A DNA stretch of 42,941 bases from Candidatus Levyibacteriota bacterium (GTDB lineage Bacteria > Patescibacteriota > Microgenomatia > Levybacterales > UBA12049): contig SIBS01000001.1 in assembly GCA_009695045.1 (NCBI GenBank), positions 1 through 42,941 on the forward strand, written 5' to 3'. Of the stretch, positions 8,032 through 17,232 are shown piece after piece. The notes below the pieces were generated by a model that did not search any database, was not told where the DNA came from, and saw nothing but the letters and a program-made list of their open reading frames with translations. The position numbers and the translations under genes are program-made. The first letter of the stretch is position 1; each line of letters starts with the position of its first letter.

Positions 8032-9639
8032 ATGATTAAAACAGAACGGATCCTAGATAATACCAAAAGAACGCCTCCACGATTTGCAGCAGAATCTACT
8101 ACTAAATTTCAAGACTCACTTGATGATAAAAATAAAGGCATTTACAGTGAAACAGCTACGTATTGGAGAAATGGATTTCCGTCATTAGCATCTGCAGAAA
8201 GACATATTGGGGAACTAATAGGAGCACCAAAAGAGCATATTTTTCTTACAAATTCAGGTATGTCTGCGCTAGCAACAGCTGTTGAAGCAACTGCTCCAAC
8301 TCATGGAGATATAGTTATTTATGGAAATCAAGGCTATCGCAATTCATTACTTTTTTTTCAAAATATACTAGGTGGTCGCGGAGTGATACCGATACCAATA
8401 AATCCTGGTTCAATTTTAGATATTGAACAAGTACTGCAAAAAATAGAATCATCAAAAAAAATAGTAAAAGTATTAGCATTTGAACCTTTTGCAAATGATA
8501 AAAAAATGCCAGTTGTTGATGTGAAAAAACTTTTAGAACTTCCGGTTTTGCAAAGAATTAATCCTATTATAATTCTTGATAATACTCTTGCAACAGATTC
8601 CATTTTGCCCTTAGCATCCATCTTAAAAAAATACCCAAATCTACAGACTATAGTAGTTGAAAGTATTACAAAATCTTATTTATCAAATGAAGATAATGGT
8701 GGAGTTATTTTCACTTCAAATGATGAATTAGCTAAATTAATACAAATATATAGGAAGGTATATGGATCTACCCCTGGTCCATCCTTGATTCAAACAGCAG
8801 AAAAATTCATTCCTCCAACCAAGGATCAATTTGATAAAGAAAATAGAAAAATTGCACAAAATACACTTATAATTGCGAGAGCATGCGAAGATGCAAAGGG
8901 ATCAGGTGAATTATTTGAAGTTATTCATCCCGGACTCGTGTCTCATCCAAATTATGAAATCAATAATAAAATTTCTATAGATAATGCAACCGTTCCATTA
9001 TTTTATATAAATCCAATTATTGAAGGATTAACTTCTAAAGAAATTGTTCGAGTTATTGAAAGAAATAATGGGCTTAGAGATTGTTTTATAACTGAAAGCT
9101 TTGGTTTTCCACAAACTTCAATATTATGGGAACCAAATTCAAATTATGTAAGAATTGCTGGCGGACTTGAGGAAAATGAAAAAACTATCAGTATTGCAAA
9201 TAGGTTTAAAGATGCTCTTTCTCAGATAATAAGCATTCCAACTGGCGAAGTATTTCCATTTAATAATTATAAAATAGAAATAAGAAAACAACTTTTAGAA
9301 AATTGCGGACAAACTTGCCTAGAAATGATTGGAAGAGAAGTTCCAGTTGAATTATTAAATGAAGGCGAAGTTTCACCGCTAGACTTACTAGGATATATTT
9401 ATGATGCGAAGATACATAATTTCGAAATTGACGAATTTTCCGAAAATAATATCGCGATGGTTTTAGGAAATAAAAAAAATACAGGAAGATATCATTGGTA
9501 TTTAAGAATAGGGAATAATATTATTGATCCAGAACAAGGAATAGTAGAGCTAGCAAAGGAATATGAACAAAGAGAAATAAATGAAATAATTACATCGATA
9601 TTAATCCCAACTAAAGTAGCTCTTCCAAAAGAGGAGTAA
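8032..9639 (+). CDS. Cys/Met-metabolism PLP-dependent enzyme (cystathionine gamma-synthase/lyase family) with C-terminal papain/C39-like domain
   Basis: IIILDNTLATDSILPLA and VVESITKSYLSNEDNGGVIF (PLP-binding Asp and Lys contexts). C-terminal extension contains NCGQTCLEMIG and YHWYLRIGNNIIDPE. Start moved from 8017, which lies in the terminator loop. Confidence 0.82.
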   Translation: MIKTERILDNTKRTPPRFAAESTTKFQDSLDDKNKGIYSETATYWRNGFPSLASAERHIGELIGAPKEHIFLTNSGMSALATAVEATAPTHGDIVIYGNQGYRNSLLFFQNILGGRGVIPIPINPGSILDIEQVLQKIESSKKIVKVLAFEPFANDKKMPVVDVKKLLELPVLQRINPIIILDNTLATDSILPLASILKKYPNLQTIVVESITKSYLSNEDNGGVIFTSNDELAKLIQIYRKVYGSTPGPSLIQTAEKFIPPTKDQFDKENRKIAQNTLIIARACEDAKGSGELFEVIHPGLVSHPNYEINNKISIDNATVPLFYINPIIEGLTSKEIVRVIERNNGLRDCFITESFGFPQTSILWEPNSNYVRIAGGLEENEKTISIANRFKDALSQIISIPTGEVFPFNNYKIEIRKQLLENCGQTCLEMIGREVPVELLNEGEVSPLDLLGYIYDAKIHNFEIDEFSENNIAMVLGNKKNTGRYHWYLRIGNNIIDPEQGIVELAKEYEQREINEIITSILIPTKVALPKEE

Positions 9640-10501
9640 TATCACGATTACCAAATGATTGCTTCACGAGAGGCATACTCGAAATTTGTGGCGTACCATC
9701 TTCCCATGTAGGTCTTTCTTCTTTGTAAAGTATTCCTGTTGCAATTTTTTCTTTTTCCCCATCCATAAGTGCCCTCTTTAATGGCCATTCCTCTGCTATA
9801 AGATAGGCTTGTGCCTTATCACTAGTATCATGTCCATTATCTTCTACCTTATATACGCGTTCATAAAACCATGAAAATGTATTTTTATGGTTAAATGTTA
9901 CGCATGGCTGCATTGTATCAATGATAGAAAACCCTTTATGCTTGATCCCTTCCATCACGAGCTGGGTCTCTTGCTTATTATCTCCAGCAAATCCTCTGGC
10001 AACAAACGTTGCGCCCGCAGCGAGAGAATAAGACATGGGATTAACTGGCGCCTCAACTGTTGGAACTGGTGTTGCTTTATTTTTTTCACCAATGTCTGTT
10101 GTTGGGGAAAATTGACCAGTAGTTAATCCATAAATCTGATTATTATGAACTATTAAAGTAAGATTTATATTTCTTCTTGCAGCATGAAGTAAGTGATTCG
10201 CGCCTTCCCCATATTGATCACCATCTCCACCAATCACAATTACCGTAAGCCCACTGTTGGCTAACCTAATACCTTCTGCTATCGGCATTGGCCTACCGTG
10301 TAATCCGTTAAATCCGTATGTCTTTACCCAGTAAGGAAGCTTACTCGAGCATCCAATTCCTGAAACAAGAACAACTTCCCACGGATTAAGCTGCAGGGAC
10401 ACAATAGCATTTTTTAAAGATACCCAGACTCCAAAGTCCCCACACCCAGGACACCAATTTGGCTTATCATATGTAATCTCTAAATCTTTTAATTCTGTCA
10501 T
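9611..10501 (-). CDS. korB: 2-oxoacid:ferredoxin oxidoreductase subunit beta
   Basis: NWCPGCGDFGVW, SGIGCSSKLPYW, VIGGDGDQYGEGANHLLHAARRN (TPP binding), NNQIYGLTTGQFSPTT. Confidence 0.92.
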   Translation of the reverse strand: MTELKDLEITYDKPNWCPGCGDFGVWVSLKNAIVSLQLNPWEVVLVSGIGCSSKLPYWVKTYGFNGLHGRPMPIAEGIRLANSGLTVIVIGGDGDQYGEGANHLLHAARRNINLTLIVHNNQIYGLTTGQFSPTTDIGEKNKATPVPTVEAPVNPMSYSLAAGATFVARGFAGDNKQETQLVMEGIKHKGFSIIDTMQPCVTFNHKNTFSWFYERVYKVEDNGHDTSDKAQAYLIAEEWPLKRALMDGEKEKIATGILYKEERPTWEDGTPQISSMPLVKQSFGNRDITPLLEELL

Positions 10502-12246
10502 AATACCTCTTTTATTCTCGCTATAATCTCTTCAGGATAAAATGGTCTACCGTCATACTTTCTAAAATTATGGCTCATAGTTAATCCTGTATACTCTCTT
10601 ATTAATCCCTCTAGTTGTCCAGTCTTATTTCCCTCAATAATAAGTGTTTTCCCACTTTTACCAATAGCGGATATAACGGCATCAACCGGAAATGGTGCCA
10701 GGCAATTAATTTTTAAAAAGTTTACTGAAATATTTTCTTTTGCCAACCAATTCATTGCTTCAAGCGTAGGCATTTTAGTTGAACCAAAACCAACAATTGT
10801 TAAAGATGCATCCGCTAAGCCATAACTATCTACTGGGGAAAAACCTAACTCCAAAGACTCTAATTTCTTGAATCGCTTATTCATCATTTTTATTCGAACT
10901 TCCGCCTCTTCATTATAAAGCCCGCGTTCATCATGTTCATCGGATCCAGATAATGCGATTCCACCTTTTTGGCCAGGAATAGATCGAGGAGAGATACCAT
11001 CATCTACCAAGGAATATCTCTTGTAATCTGTAGACAAAGCCACATCTTCATCACTAATAATTTTTCCTCTCTTTATAACAAAGTTCTTTGCTAAAGATGA
11101 TATTTTATCAAATGGAACAGTTGCATGCCCCTCCATTAAATACTTATCAACTACCAAAATAACTGGAAGCTGACATATATCTGCAATATTAAATGCATTC
11201 ATGCTCATATTAAAAGCCTCTAACATATCTCCTGGAGCTATAACAACTCTAGGAAAATCATCTTGACCTGCATGTAGAACAAATCTTAAGTCTCCTTGAC
11301 CTGTCCATGTTGGCATACCTGTCGCTGGACCAGGTCGCATTCCTTCTACGATTACTAGTGGCGTTTCTGTTTGAGCTGCTAAACCAACTGATTCTACCAT
11401 TAAGGAAAATCCACCACCGCTCGTTGCAACCATACTCCTAGCACCTGCAAATGAAGCGCCAATTGCCATATTAATACCAGCAATTTCATCTTCCGGCTCC
11501 TTTGCTACAATACCATACTTAAGCGACTGAGCAATCAATGTCATCATCACTCCATTAACTGGTGTCATTGGATAAATTGCAGAAAAATTTACACCAGATT
11601 GTATTGCACCAAGAGCAACAGATTCTCCTCCACCTATAAGTATATTTTTTTGAGTTTGTAAAATATTTTTTTCAATAATTCGCTTAAATTTACCAAAGCT
11701 ATTTTTTTGCACGTATTCAAATCCTGACTTTGCAGCATTAATATTTTCTATTACGACTTCTTCTCCTTTTTTAGAAAAAACGTCTTGCATTATTTTTTCA
11801 AGCACATTAAAGTCATCATGTATTAAGCCTAATGATGCTCCTACGGCAACTGTATTTATCATTAATCGATCTACATTGATTTGCTTGATTATTCCTGCAA
11901 ATGGTACAGGTATTAAAACCGTGCCTAATGCAAATTCTGCAGGATCAACCTTAATTAATTGATCATCGTAAATAATAGCTGCTCCATCAGATAATTCTTG
12001 CTTATGTTTATCTATTGTCTCCCTATTCAAAGCAACAAGAATATCTACTGATTTCTTTTGGGAAAAAATCTGCTCACTTGCGCCACGAACATAATATGCA
12101 TTATGACCACCACGGATAAGTGATGGGTATTCTACATAATCAAAAACGGAGAGACCAAGGCGAGTAAAAATTTTTGACATCATTACGCCAATCGTCATGA
12201 TGCCATAACCAGCTTCTCCGCCAATAAGCCATTGAATATCAGTCAT
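10498..12246 (-). CDS. korA: 2-oxoacid:ferredoxin oxidoreductase subunit alpha (gamma-alpha fusion)
   Basis: MTDIQWLIGGEAGYGIMTIG (gamma domain), AIYPMTPVNGVM, EDEIAGINMAIGASFAGARSMVATSGGGFSLMVE. Start at 12246 preferred over 12267. Confidence 0.92.
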   Translation of the reverse strand: MTDIQWLIGGEAGYGIMTIGVMMSKIFTRLGLSVFDYVEYPSLIRGGHNAYYVRGASEQIFSQKKSVDILVALNRETIDKHKQELSDGAAIIYDDQLIKVDPAEFALGTVLIPVPFAGIIKQINVDRLMINTVAVGASLGLIHDDFNVLEKIMQDVFSKKGEEVVIENINAAKSGFEYVQKNSFGKFKRIIEKNILQTQKNILIGGGESVALGAIQSGVNFSAIYPMTPVNGVMMTLIAQSLKYGIVAKEPEDEIAGINMAIGASFAGARSMVATSGGGFSLMVESVGLAAQTETPLVIVEGMRPGPATGMPTWTGQGDLRFVLHAGQDDFPRVVIAPGDMLEAFNMSMNAFNIADICQLPVILVVDKYLMEGHATVPFDKISSLAKNFVIKRGKIISDEDVALSTDYKRYSLVDDGISPRSIPGQKGGIALSGSDEHDERGLYNEEAEVRIKMMNKRFKKLESLELGFSPVDSYGLADASLTIVGFGSTKMPTLEAMNWLAKENISVNFLKINCLAPFPVDAVISAIGKSGKTLIIEGNKTGQLEGLIREYTGLTMSHNFRKYDGRPFYPEEIIARIKEVL

Positions 12247-12338
12247 TATATTTTGTAATAATATCAATTATATAATATATTAACAAGAAAAAATATCAAT
12301 CTTCGCAATAAGTATATTTAAAGCTATAAAAAATATAG

Positions 12339-12363
12339 TATGCATCTATATATTAGATGCATA
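12339..12363 (-). terminator. Hairpin TATGCATCTA-(5 nt)-TAGATGCATA in the ferredoxin-korA gap, likely minus-strand terminator
   Basis: Perfect 10-bp inverted repeat, followed on the minus strand by CTATATTTTTTATAG. Confidence 0.5.
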
Positions 12364-12449
12364 ACTTATATAGTAAGATTGCAGATTATATCCTAGCTGT
12401 AATTTAATAATAAAAGATTTATTAATTTAAAGGGGTTAATTGACAATAT

Positions 12450-12722
12450 TTATGCTGGCCAAACTTGACGAATCTCATTTCCATTATCATCAACCTCAAC
12501 GATTACAATAGCATTAACTGGACATGATTTTGCAGCGTGCTCAATATTGACCTCTGTATCATTTATATCCAGATATGATACTAAGTCTGAAGTCGTTGAA
12601 CCATCTTTTTTCTTTATTACTGCTTTACCTTCTCCATCTAATTCAAAAGTGCCCGGAGCAACAGCAACGCAACTCGCTGCTCCTATACATGAATTCCTAT
12701 CTACTCTTACTTTAAGTGGCAT
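12450..12722 (-). CDS. Ferredoxin, single cluster, three-Cys (3Fe-4S-type) motif
   Basis: MPLKVRVDRNSCIGAASCVAVAPGTFELD...HAAKSCPVNAI: C-x2-A-x2-C ... C-P. Confidence 0.85.
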   Translation of the reverse strand: MPLKVRVDRNSCIGAASCVAVAPGTFELDGEGKAVIKKKDGSTTSDLVSYLDINDTEVNIEHAAKSCPVNAIVIVEVDDNGNEIRQVWPA

Positions 12723-13101
12723 AAAGACAATCTCTTAGTACTCCTAAAGCAAGAAGTGCGCATTTTTTTCTCGCTTCTGATACTTCAACTCCCAATAATC
12801 TTAGCATATCTTTTTGAGAAAATTTTGTCAACTCATTTATTGCTTTTCCCTTGCTATATTCTGTAAGGATTGATGCACTCGCAATGCTGATGGCGCATCC
12901 ATAACCATTGAAAGATATTTCCCCAACGCTAATTTGTTTTTTTTTATACTTATTTGTACTTTTCCAATTGATAAATATTTCTATCTCATCTCCACAAAAA
13001 GGATTAGTCTGCTTTGACTTAATAGAAAAATTTTCAATAAATCCAAAATTTTGTGGACTCCTATAATGTTCTAATATTTCTTCTCTATATAAATTATTCA
13101 T
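12712..13101 (-). CDS. sufU: SufU/NifU-like iron-sulfur scaffold protein
   Basis: YREEILEHYRSPQNFGFIE, NPFCGDEIEIFI, FNGYGCAISIASASILTEYSKGK, ARKKCALLALGVLRDCL. Confidence 0.88.
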   Translation of the reverse strand: MNNLYREEILEHYRSPQNFGFIENFSIKSKQTNPFCGDEIEIFINWKSTNKYKKKQISVGEISFNGYGCAISIASASILTEYSKGKAINELTKFSQKDMLRLLGVEVSEARKKCALLALGVLRDCLYAT

Positions 13102-13104
13102 ATA

Positions 13105-14352
13105 TTATTTCTTGAAAATTGATTTAACTTTTTTTATTCCACTAATAAATAAATCCACATCATCTCTATCATTATAAATATAAAAACTAACACGAGCACT
13201 CGCTTGTATTCCGAGCACGGAATGGAGTATCTGAGCACAATGATGACCAGCTCTTATACAAATATTCATATCACCCAATATTTGCGCAATATCATGTGGA
13301 TGAATATTCTCTAAGGAAAAAGATATTGCACCTGATCTATCGTTTGACTTTAATGGTCCATATATTGTTAAACCTTCTATTTTATTCATCTTAATCATTG
13401 CATATTCAGTCAATTCTATTTCATGCATTCTGACATTTTTTATTCCAATTCTGTTTAGATAATCTATCGCAGAACTAAGTCCAATAATTGCTTCTATTGG
13501 CAACGTTCCTGATTCGAATTTTTGAGGAGACTCTGTAAATGTTGTTAAATTTTTTGAAACCTCTCGTATCATTTGACTACCATAAATCAATGGATCAATT
13601 TCTTTTAATATTTTTTTCTTCCCAAATAAGATACCTATTCCTGTTGGAGACATCATTTTATGTCCTGAAAAAACAAGAAAATCACATCCCATATCTTGAA
13701 CATTTATAGAAAAATGAGGCGCAGATTGAGCAGCATCAACAATAATAAATGGTTTATTTTTATCGCCATATTTCTCGGTTAATAATGAAGCAATTTTTTT
13801 AATATCAACTATAGTTCCCAATACATTTGAAACATGACATAATGCTACAATTGACAGTAAGGGAATATCTAATAAAGATGTAAAAACAATATTATTATAT
13901 TCATCTTTAATCTCATCGCATAATTGACCATTTTTATCAATTGCCCAATAATATAATTTTGCTTTTTTTTCTTTAGCAATTTTTTGCCATGGAACAAGAT
14001 TGGAATTATGTTCCATTTCAGTCAACAAAATCGCACTTCCCTCTGAAATAAATTTTTTTAATCCATTCATTATTATGTTTATTCCCTCAGTAGTACCATG
14101 AGTAAATATAATTTCATCAGGAGATGAGGCATTAATAAAGGTTGATATCTTAATTCTTGCTTTTTCTACTTCTAAAGTTGCCATTTCTGCAATTTTATAT
14201 AAGCCACGATGTATATTGGAATTATATGTTGTATAAAAATTACTTACTGAATCTATAACGCATTGTGGTTTTTGCGAAGTTGAAGCAGAATCTAAATATA
14301 TAAGTGAGGAGATTTTTGAAAAAATAGGGAAATCATCTCTATATTTTTTCAT
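13105..14352 (-). CDS. sufS: Cysteine desulfurase SufS
   Basis: YLDSASTSQKPQCVID, FTHGTTEGIN, DAAQSAPHF, FLVFSGHKMMSPTGIGILFGKK, RAGHHCAQ. Confidence 0.93.
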   Translation of the reverse strand: MKKYRDDFPIFSKISSLIYLDSASTSQKPQCVIDSVSNFYTTYNSNIHRGLYKIAEMATLEVEKARIKISTFINASSPDEIIFTHGTTEGINIIMNGLKKFISEGSAILLTEMEHNSNLVPWQKIAKEKKAKLYYWAIDKNGQLCDEIKDEYNNIVFTSLLDIPLLSIVALCHVSNVLGTIVDIKKIASLLTEKYGDKNKPFIIVDAAQSAPHFSINVQDMGCDFLVFSGHKMMSPTGIGILFGKKKILKEIDPLIYGSQMIREVSKNLTTFTESPQKFESGTLPIEAIIGLSSAIDYLNRIGIKNVRMHEIELTEYAMIKMNKIEGLTIYGPLKSNDRSGAISFSLENIHPHDIAQILGDMNICIRAGHHCAQILHSVLGIQASARVSFYIYNDRDDVDLFISGIKKVKSIFKK

Positions 14353-14918
14353 AAATTTTTTCTTATTTTTTTTTGTAAAATATTTTGCTCACTTTTTGGA
14401 AAATATGAAATAAAAGGCATAAAAAAACCAGAAATGATAAGTTCTTCTGCTTGTTTTTCAGTAAGACCCCTACTACGCATGTAAAATATTTGATCTTCAT
14501 TCGGTCTACCGATCGTAGAAGCATGTCCTGCCTTTAAATCATTTTCATCTATTTCTAGCGATGGCACACTTCTTCCTTTTGCATCATCAAATAGGATTAT
14601 TTTCGAGGAGAAAAATCCATCTGATCCTCTTGCACCATTCTGAATTCGGACCATTCCATCATTATCAATTGACGAATTATTCTTAAATACTCCCCTTATG
14701 GTTGTCATACTTTTTGTATTCTCACCTTCGTGAGTAACATCGGTATTGAAAACAATTTTAGATGAACCAGTACCAAGAAAAAGTCCTACCATATGAAAAC
14801 TTGCGCCTTTTCCAACAAGACGAATTTTCACATTTACTTCTTTTTCTTCTCCATTTATCCATATAAATGGAAGTGTACATTTTTGATTATCTTTAATAAT
14901 ACGCTCTATTATTTTCAT
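14349..14918 (-). CDS. sufD: Short SufD-like Fe-S assembly protein (189 aa)
   Basis: LEIDENDLKAGHASTIGRPNEDQIFYMRSRGLTEKQAEELIISGF matches the SufB/D C-terminal core; located between sufB and sufS. TGA stop overlaps sufS ATG (ATGA). Confidence 0.85.
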   Translation of the reverse strand: MKIIERIIKDNQKCTLPFIWINGEEKEVNVKIRLVGKGASFHMVGLFLGTGSSKIVFNTDVTHEGENTKSMTTIRGVFKNNSSIDNDGMVRIQNGARGSDGFFSSKIILFDDAKGRSVPSLEIDENDLKAGHASTIGRPNEDQIFYMRSRGLTEKQAEELIISGFFMPFISYFPKSEQNILQKKIRKNL

Positions 14919-14924
14919 TTCTTC

Positions 14925-16322
14925 TTACCCTACGGAGCCAGTCATCTCTAATTGAAGAAGACGATTTAGCTCTATTGCGTATTCCATTGGTAATTCGCGC
15001 ACTATCGGCTCGACAAATCCATTTACAATCATTACCTCCGCTTGTGCTTGAGATATTCCTCTACTTTGAAAATAAAATAACTGATCTTCGCCAATTTTTG
15101 AAACAGATGCTTCATGACCAATGGAAACACGCTCTTCATCAATACTCATGGTAGGATATGTATCGGATCTACTAATAGAGTCTAATATGAGTGCATCACA
15201 ACGAACGGTAGACTTACTGTTCTCTGCACTTTTAATTACTTTTAAAAGTCCCCTATACGATGCTCTCCCGCCATCCTTGCATACAGATTTTGAAGAAATT
15301 ACAGAGCTTGTTTCGGGAGCCAAGTGTACAGCTTTTCCTCCAGCATCCTGATGCTGACCTTTTCCAGCAAATGCCAAAGATAAAATTTCACCACGAGCCT
15401 TCCTTCCCTTCAAGTAAATAGATGGGTATTTCATCGTAACCTTACTTCCCAAATTACCATCTATCCACTCACCAAATCCTTCTTCTTCTACAAACATTCT
15501 TTTTGTTACCAAATTATAGACATTTTTACTCCAGTTTTGAATTGTAGTATATCTTACGCGTGCTCCTTTTTTTACTATTATTTCAACGACTGCAGAGTGT
15601 AATGAATCAGTAGTAAAAATTGGCGCAGTACAGCCTTCTACGTAGTGAAGATAACTTCCCTCATCAGCAATAATAATTGTTCGTTCAAATTGTCCTAAAT
15701 TTTTTGCATTAATTCTGAAATAAGCTTGCAAAGGCAAATCAATATGAACCCCTTTTGGTACATAGATAAAAGATCCCCCAGACCATGCAGCAGTATTTAA
15801 GGCTGCAAATTTATTATCACCTGGAGGAACTATTTTAGTAAAATATTCTTTAACAAGATCTGGATATTTTTGAACTGCAGTATCAGTATCAACAAAAATA
15901 ACACCTTTATCAGATAACATTTTAGAAATACTATGGTATACGACTTCAGAATCATACTGTGCGCCAACACCTGCTAAAAATTTTCTCTCTGCTTCAGGAA
16001 TGCCAATTTTTTCAAACGTATTTTTTATTTCTTCTGGAACCTCATCCCATGTTCTTCCTTGTTTTTCTGAAGGCTTTACATAATAATAAATATTATCAAA
16101 ATCAATCTTAGATAAATCTGCACCCCATGAAGGCATTTGCTTTGTATAAAAAAGCGCTAATGCTTTTAGCCTAATTTCCCTCATCCATTCTGGTTCTTTT
16201 TTCATCCAAGATATTTCGTTAATAATTTTCTCCGAAATTCCCTTAGGCGAAGAGTAGAATGGCTTTGCTGGATCATGAAAGCCAAATTGATAATTCGATA
16301 AATCAAATTTTTGCATATCCAT
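14925..16322 (-). CDS. sufB: Fe-S cluster assembly protein SufB
   Basis: [77 protein letters not shown]. Confidence 0.95.
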   Translation of the reverse strand: MDMQKFDLSNYQFGFHDPAKPFYSSPKGISEKIINEISWMKKEPEWMREIRLKALALFYTKQMPSWGADLSKIDFDNIYYYVKPSEKQGRTWDEVPEEIKNTFEKIGIPEAERKFLAGVGAQYDSEVVYHSISKMLSDKGVIFVDTDTAVQKYPDLVKEYFTKIVPPGDNKFAALNTAAWSGGSFIYVPKGVHIDLPLQAYFRINAKNLGQFERTIIIADEGSYLHYVEGCTAPIFTTDSLHSAVVEIIVKKGARVRYTTIQNWSKNVYNLVTKRMFVEEEGFGEWIDGNLGSKVTMKYPSIYLKGRKARGEILSLAFAGKGQHQDAGGKAVHLAPETSSVISSKSVCKDGGRASYRGLLKVIKSAENSKSTVRCDALILDSISRSDTYPTMSIDEERVSIGHEASVSKIGEDQLFYFQSRGISQAQAEVMIVNGFVEPIVRELPMEYAIELNRLLQLEMTGSVG

Positions 16323-17031
16323 CCTTTTCTATTTTTTTTACCAATGAGATTGTACCAGTACTTTTAATTTGACCATCAATCAAAACATGTACCTTATCTG
16401 GCTTTAGATAATGTAGTATTCTTTGATAATGAGTTATTATGAGAATTCCTACTTTTTGTTGTTTTACTACTTCGATTACTGCTTCAGCTACTATCTTAAG
16501 ACTATCTATGTCTAGCCCTGAATCTATTTCGTCAAGAATTGCAAACTTTGGCTGCAGAATAATTAACTGAACTATCTCTGCTCGTTTTTTTTCTCCACCA
16601 GAAAATCCTTCATTAATCGATCTTTGCATAAAATTCTCGTCAAGATGAACTACTTTCAAGGCATTTATTACACTTTGCTTAAATTGAGATAATGGTATTT
16701 TAATATCTGGATAAAGTGCCTTATGTGCTGTTCTAAGAAACGATAAAAATGAAACGCCACTTATTTCAATTGGCTGCTGAAAAGAAACAAATAAGCCAAT
16801 TCTTGCTCTCTCTTCTGGTAATAATGAGATAATATCTTTATTATTAATAGATATTTCTCCATCAATCTTCTTATAACCTGGATGCCCCATAAGACTCATT
16901 GCTAATGTTGTTTTCCCTGCACCATTTGGTCCCATTACAGCATGAATCTCTCCCGAATTTATAGAAATATTTATCCCATTTAAGATTTTTTTATTACCTA
17001 TTTGTACGTGTAAATTTATTATTTTTAACAT
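16303..17031 (-). CDS. sufC: Fe-S cluster assembly ATPase SufC
   Basis: [20 protein letters not shown] (Walker A), [29 protein letters not shown]. Confidence 0.95.
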   Translation of the reverse strand: MLKIINLHVQIGNKKILNGINISINSGEIHAVMGPNGAGKTTLAMSLMGHPGYKKIDGEISINNKDIISLLPEERARIGLFVSFQQPIEISGVSFLSFLRTAHKALYPDIKIPLSQFKQSVINALKVVHLDENFMQRSINEGFSGGEKKRAEIVQLIILQPKFAILDEIDSGLDIDSLKIVAEAVIEVVKQQKVGILIITHYQRILHYLKPDKVHVLIDGQIKSTGTISLVKKIEKDGYAKI

Positions 17032-17232
17032 ATATTGCTTATGTTATATTTTTTATATTAAAAATGATAATTATATTCCTAATTATTTAATATATAAAAA
17101 TGATTGCAAGAAGAAGATATATCTATATTTTATACTTTTATTATCAAAATAAAATAAAAAATACTTTACAAAAAATATTATATTGTTAAAGTAGTTTAGT
17201 TTACTTGAATTAAATTGTCAACTAAGTATGAA

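Noticed and set aside
12268-12449. tRNA, attC or small-RNA gene in the AT-rich korA-ferredoxin gap
   Set aside because: Only a short perfect palindrome is visible; no cloverleaf or recombination-site core. Most simply a terminator.
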